Below are positions 62,296-64,000 of a stretch of 64,000 nt of DNA, piece by piece. The first letter of the stretch is position 1. The number at the start of each line of letters is the position of its first letter. The notes beneath the pieces are model-generated. The model did no database searches. It was not told the origin of the DNA and was given only the letters and a program-made list of their open reading frames with translations. This DNA is from Roseivirga sp. BDSF3-8. GTDB taxonomy: Bacteria; Bacteroidota; Bacteroidia; Cytophagales; Cyclobacteriaceae. The stretch lies in contig NZ_JBGNFV010000001.1 of the NCBI RefSeq assembly GCF_041449215.1, forward strand, positions 4,047,001-4,111,000, written 5' to 3'. The position numbers and the translations under genes are program-made.

Positions 62296-64000
62296 TTATT
62301 CCTCAGGCAGGTCTGCCATTTCACGAAGGTCTGCCGCCACCACCCGGCTCACACTCTCCACCATAGTCACCCCATAGATCACATCCGTACTGGCCATCGT
62401 GCGCTTGTTGTGCGTCACTATGATGAACTGAGACTGCTCGCTAAACTTCTTGATGATCTTGTTGAACTTGTCAATATTCGCATCATCAAGCGGCGCGTCC
62501 ACCTCATCGAATATACAGAACGGTGCTGGCTTAAGCAGGTAAATGGCAAAAAGCAGCGAGGTAGCCGTTAGCGTCTTTTCCCCACCGCTGAGCTGATTAA
62601 TTGTTAGCGGCCGTTTGCCCTTAGGCTTAGCCATGATCTCTATGCTGCTTTCCAGCGGGCTATCCGGGTCCGTCAGCTTCAGGTCGCACTCGTCCTCTTC
62701 AGTAAACAGACTGCGGAATACCTTGATAAAGTTAGCCTTGATCGCTTCAAAAGACTTCAGAAAGTTCTCCTTAGCCACCGTGTCTATCTCATCGATCGTC
62801 TGCAGCAAACTGTCCTTAGCCTGGTGCAGGTCTTTTTTCTGCTGGCTGATAAAGGTGTGCCGTTCGCTGATCTCCTCATAGGCTTCCATCGCCATAGGGT
62901 TCACCGGCCCTATTTTCTCTATCTTTTGCTTGATGTCCTGTACCCTTTCCTTAAGATCAGCCTCACCCATGCCCTCCTTAGCCTCCTTCTGCTCCTCTGT
63001 TTCTTCCGGCAGGTTATCCAGGTCTATTTCGAACTCTACGCTCAGCCTTTCCTTCACCGACGCCAGTGACAGCTTAGCCTCATTCATCTGCTGCTGCAGT
63101 TCCATCACCAGCGTGTCCGTATTCTGTAGTTGGTCGCGTAATCCCCTCAGGTCCTTTTCTACCTTATCTATCTGCCCCCGGCTTTCATAGTAGTCCTTTT
63201 CCGCCTCATTTACACCCGCCTCTATGCTCTCCTTCTCGTGGTACATTTCCACCAGTTGGTCGTCACCCTCCTCATTGCGGTCCAGCAGTATCTTTACCTC
63301 CTCTTCCGTACGCTTCAGTTCGCCCTGGTTTTTCTCAAGGCGCTCCCGGCTGCTTTCAAATGCCGCCTGCTTAAAGCTGATCTCCTGCTCTACACTGTTC
63401 ACCTTATTCTGCTGCTGATGGAAGAGGATGTTCTGCTGGTTGTAGCGGCTGCTGTTCTGGGTAAGAAGCTCATTTTGTACCACCAGCTCACTGTTCAGCG
63501 TGTTCACCCGTTCATCCATCCCCGTGCTCGCTTCCTGCTCCTCACGTACCTTAGGTTCCAGCTCAGCCACCTCATCGACTAGCACCTCAATTTTGTCCTG
63601 CATATCCTCACGGCGCGTAGCCGCACTGGTCAGCATTTCAGCCAGTTGCTCCTTTTTAGTACGGATAGAGACATAGTTCTCACTGATACGGTTGATCTCC
63701 TTTTGCAGTTCGTCTATCTGCGTTTTTACCGTACTTTCCCGCAGGCTATTAAGCTCTTTTTGCTTCTCCTCCTGTCCCCGTTGGATGTCGCTCAGCTTCT
63801 TTTCCAGCGATTTGATCTCCTTCTCCAGTTTCTCCAGGTTCTTGGCCCGCCCTATGCGCTTTCCTTCAAAGAGGCCTACCGAGCCACCGCTTATACTGAA
63901 GGGCCTGCGGATCGTACGGCCACTTTCACTGATAAACAGGCAATCAGGATCATCCGGAAACTCATCACGATCCCCCTGCACCAGGTACACCTTATCCAAT
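62296..64000 (-). CDS. smc: Chromosome partition protein SMC, C-terminal part
   Basis: The gene runs off the right edge, so only the last 567 or so codons are seen: the end of the hinge, the returning coiled coil (about residues 50-350 here, with KNLEKLEKEIKSLEKKL and EEQKEAKEG) and the C-terminal ATPase half with the signature LSGGEKTLTATSLLFAI and Walker B FCIFDEVDAPLDD, then the switch His in IIVTHNKRTM. SMC forms the ring that condenses and segregates chromosomes with ScpA and ScpB. The N-terminal ATPase half lies beyond the window. Confidence 0.95.
   Translation of the reverse strand, partial: LDKVYLVQGDRDEFPDDPDCLFISESGRTIRRPFSISGGSVGLFEGKRIGRAKNLEKLEKEIKSLEKKLSDIQRGQEEKQKELNSLRESTVKTQIDELQKEINRISENYVSIRTKKEQLAEMLTSAATRREDMQDKIEVLVDEVAELEPKVREEQEASTGMDERVNTLNSELVVQNELLTQNSSRYNQQNILFHQQQNKVNSVEQEISFKQAAFESSRERLEKNQGELKRTEEEVKILLDRNEEGDDQLVEMYHEKESIEAGVNEAEKDYYESRGQIDKVEKDLRGLRDQLQNTDTLVMELQQQMNEAKLSLASVKERLSVEFEIDLDNLPEETEEQKEAKEGMGEADLKERVQDIKQKIEKIGPVNPMAMEAYEEISERHTFISQQKKDLHQAKDSLLQTIDEIDTVAKENFLKSFEAIKANFIKVFRSLFTEEDECDLKLTDPDSPLESSIEIMAKPKGKRPLTINQLSGGEKTLTATSLLFAIYLLKPAPFCIFDEVDAPLDDANIDKFNKIIKKFSEQSQFIIVTHNKRTMASTDVIYGVTMVESVSRVVAADLREMADLPEE

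Overview
This is a chromosomal window from a member of the Bacteroidota, most likely order Cytophagales. The evidence is the gliding protein GldC, two TonB-dependent receptors with an N-terminal carboxypeptidase-like domain, many Bacteroidota-style lipoproteins, exact TAnnTTTG-type minus-7 promoter elements (clearest in front of the tRNA-Glu pair), few recognisable Shine-Dalgarno sites, and short peptides with pinensin-like leaders. Genes are dense and mostly housekeeping. I see no integrase, transposase, phage module or CRISPR array.

Layout. 1-6.1 kb: a small conserved-looking protein, then a three-gene RND efflux operon (adaptor, pump, TolC) on the minus strand. 6.2-12 kb: a TIGR03792-like protein, a beta-CASP/MBL RNase-like hydrolase, a tandem universal stress protein, and an MFS transporter overlapping a class V aminotransferase. 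12.0-12.3 kb: an intergenic stretch that looks like an independent structured RNA. 12.3-19 kb: SPOR protein, glutamate dehydrogenase, a HAD phosphatase-phosphoglycerate dehydrogenase fusion, MscS and QueA, with an 11-bp phased repeat upstream of the fusion gene. 19-23 kb: Ohr, a degenerate kinase-like protein, a TPR lipoprotein translationally coupled to a 62-residue peptide, and a divergent 53-residue pinensin-like precursor. 23-29 kb: sucC, a LolD-type ATPase, Bcp, a sigma-54 response regulator/histidine kinase pair and CsbD. 29-36 kb: EamA transporter, YebC, a nicotinate phosphoribosyltransferase/nicotinamidase pair, an M19-like hydrolase and GAPDH. 36-40 kb: two identical tRNA-Glu genes, two beta-lactamase-fold serine hydrolases and a broken DinB gene between them. 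40-51 kb: TonB-like protein, SDR, TonB receptor, a HEIGH metallopeptidase followed by a second pinensin-like peptide, small envelope proteins and a GH13 amylase. 51-54.5 kb: CDF transporter and an esterase/ring-cleaving dioxygenase/SDR operon. 54.5-64 kb: LamG lipoprotein, TonB receptor with SGNH lipoprotein, GldC, M48 lipoprotein, a small membrane protein and the 3' part of smc.

How genes work together. The HAD-SerA fusion and the nearby class V aminotransferase could together supply all three steps of serine synthesis. Nicotinamidase and nicotinate phosphoribosyltransferase form consecutive steps of NAD salvage. The esterase-dioxygenase-SDR cluster resembles the quinone/catechol detoxification genes (mhq) of Firmicutes.

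The best candidates for something undescribed are the short peptide genes: two orphan pinensin-like precursors with no lanthionine synthetase in the window, one directly behind a HEIGH metallopeptidase, and the 62-residue peptide coupled to a TPR lipoprotein that has no output domain. The structured RNA candidate and the phased 11-bp repeat come next. All assignments come from reading the sequence; no database search was run.
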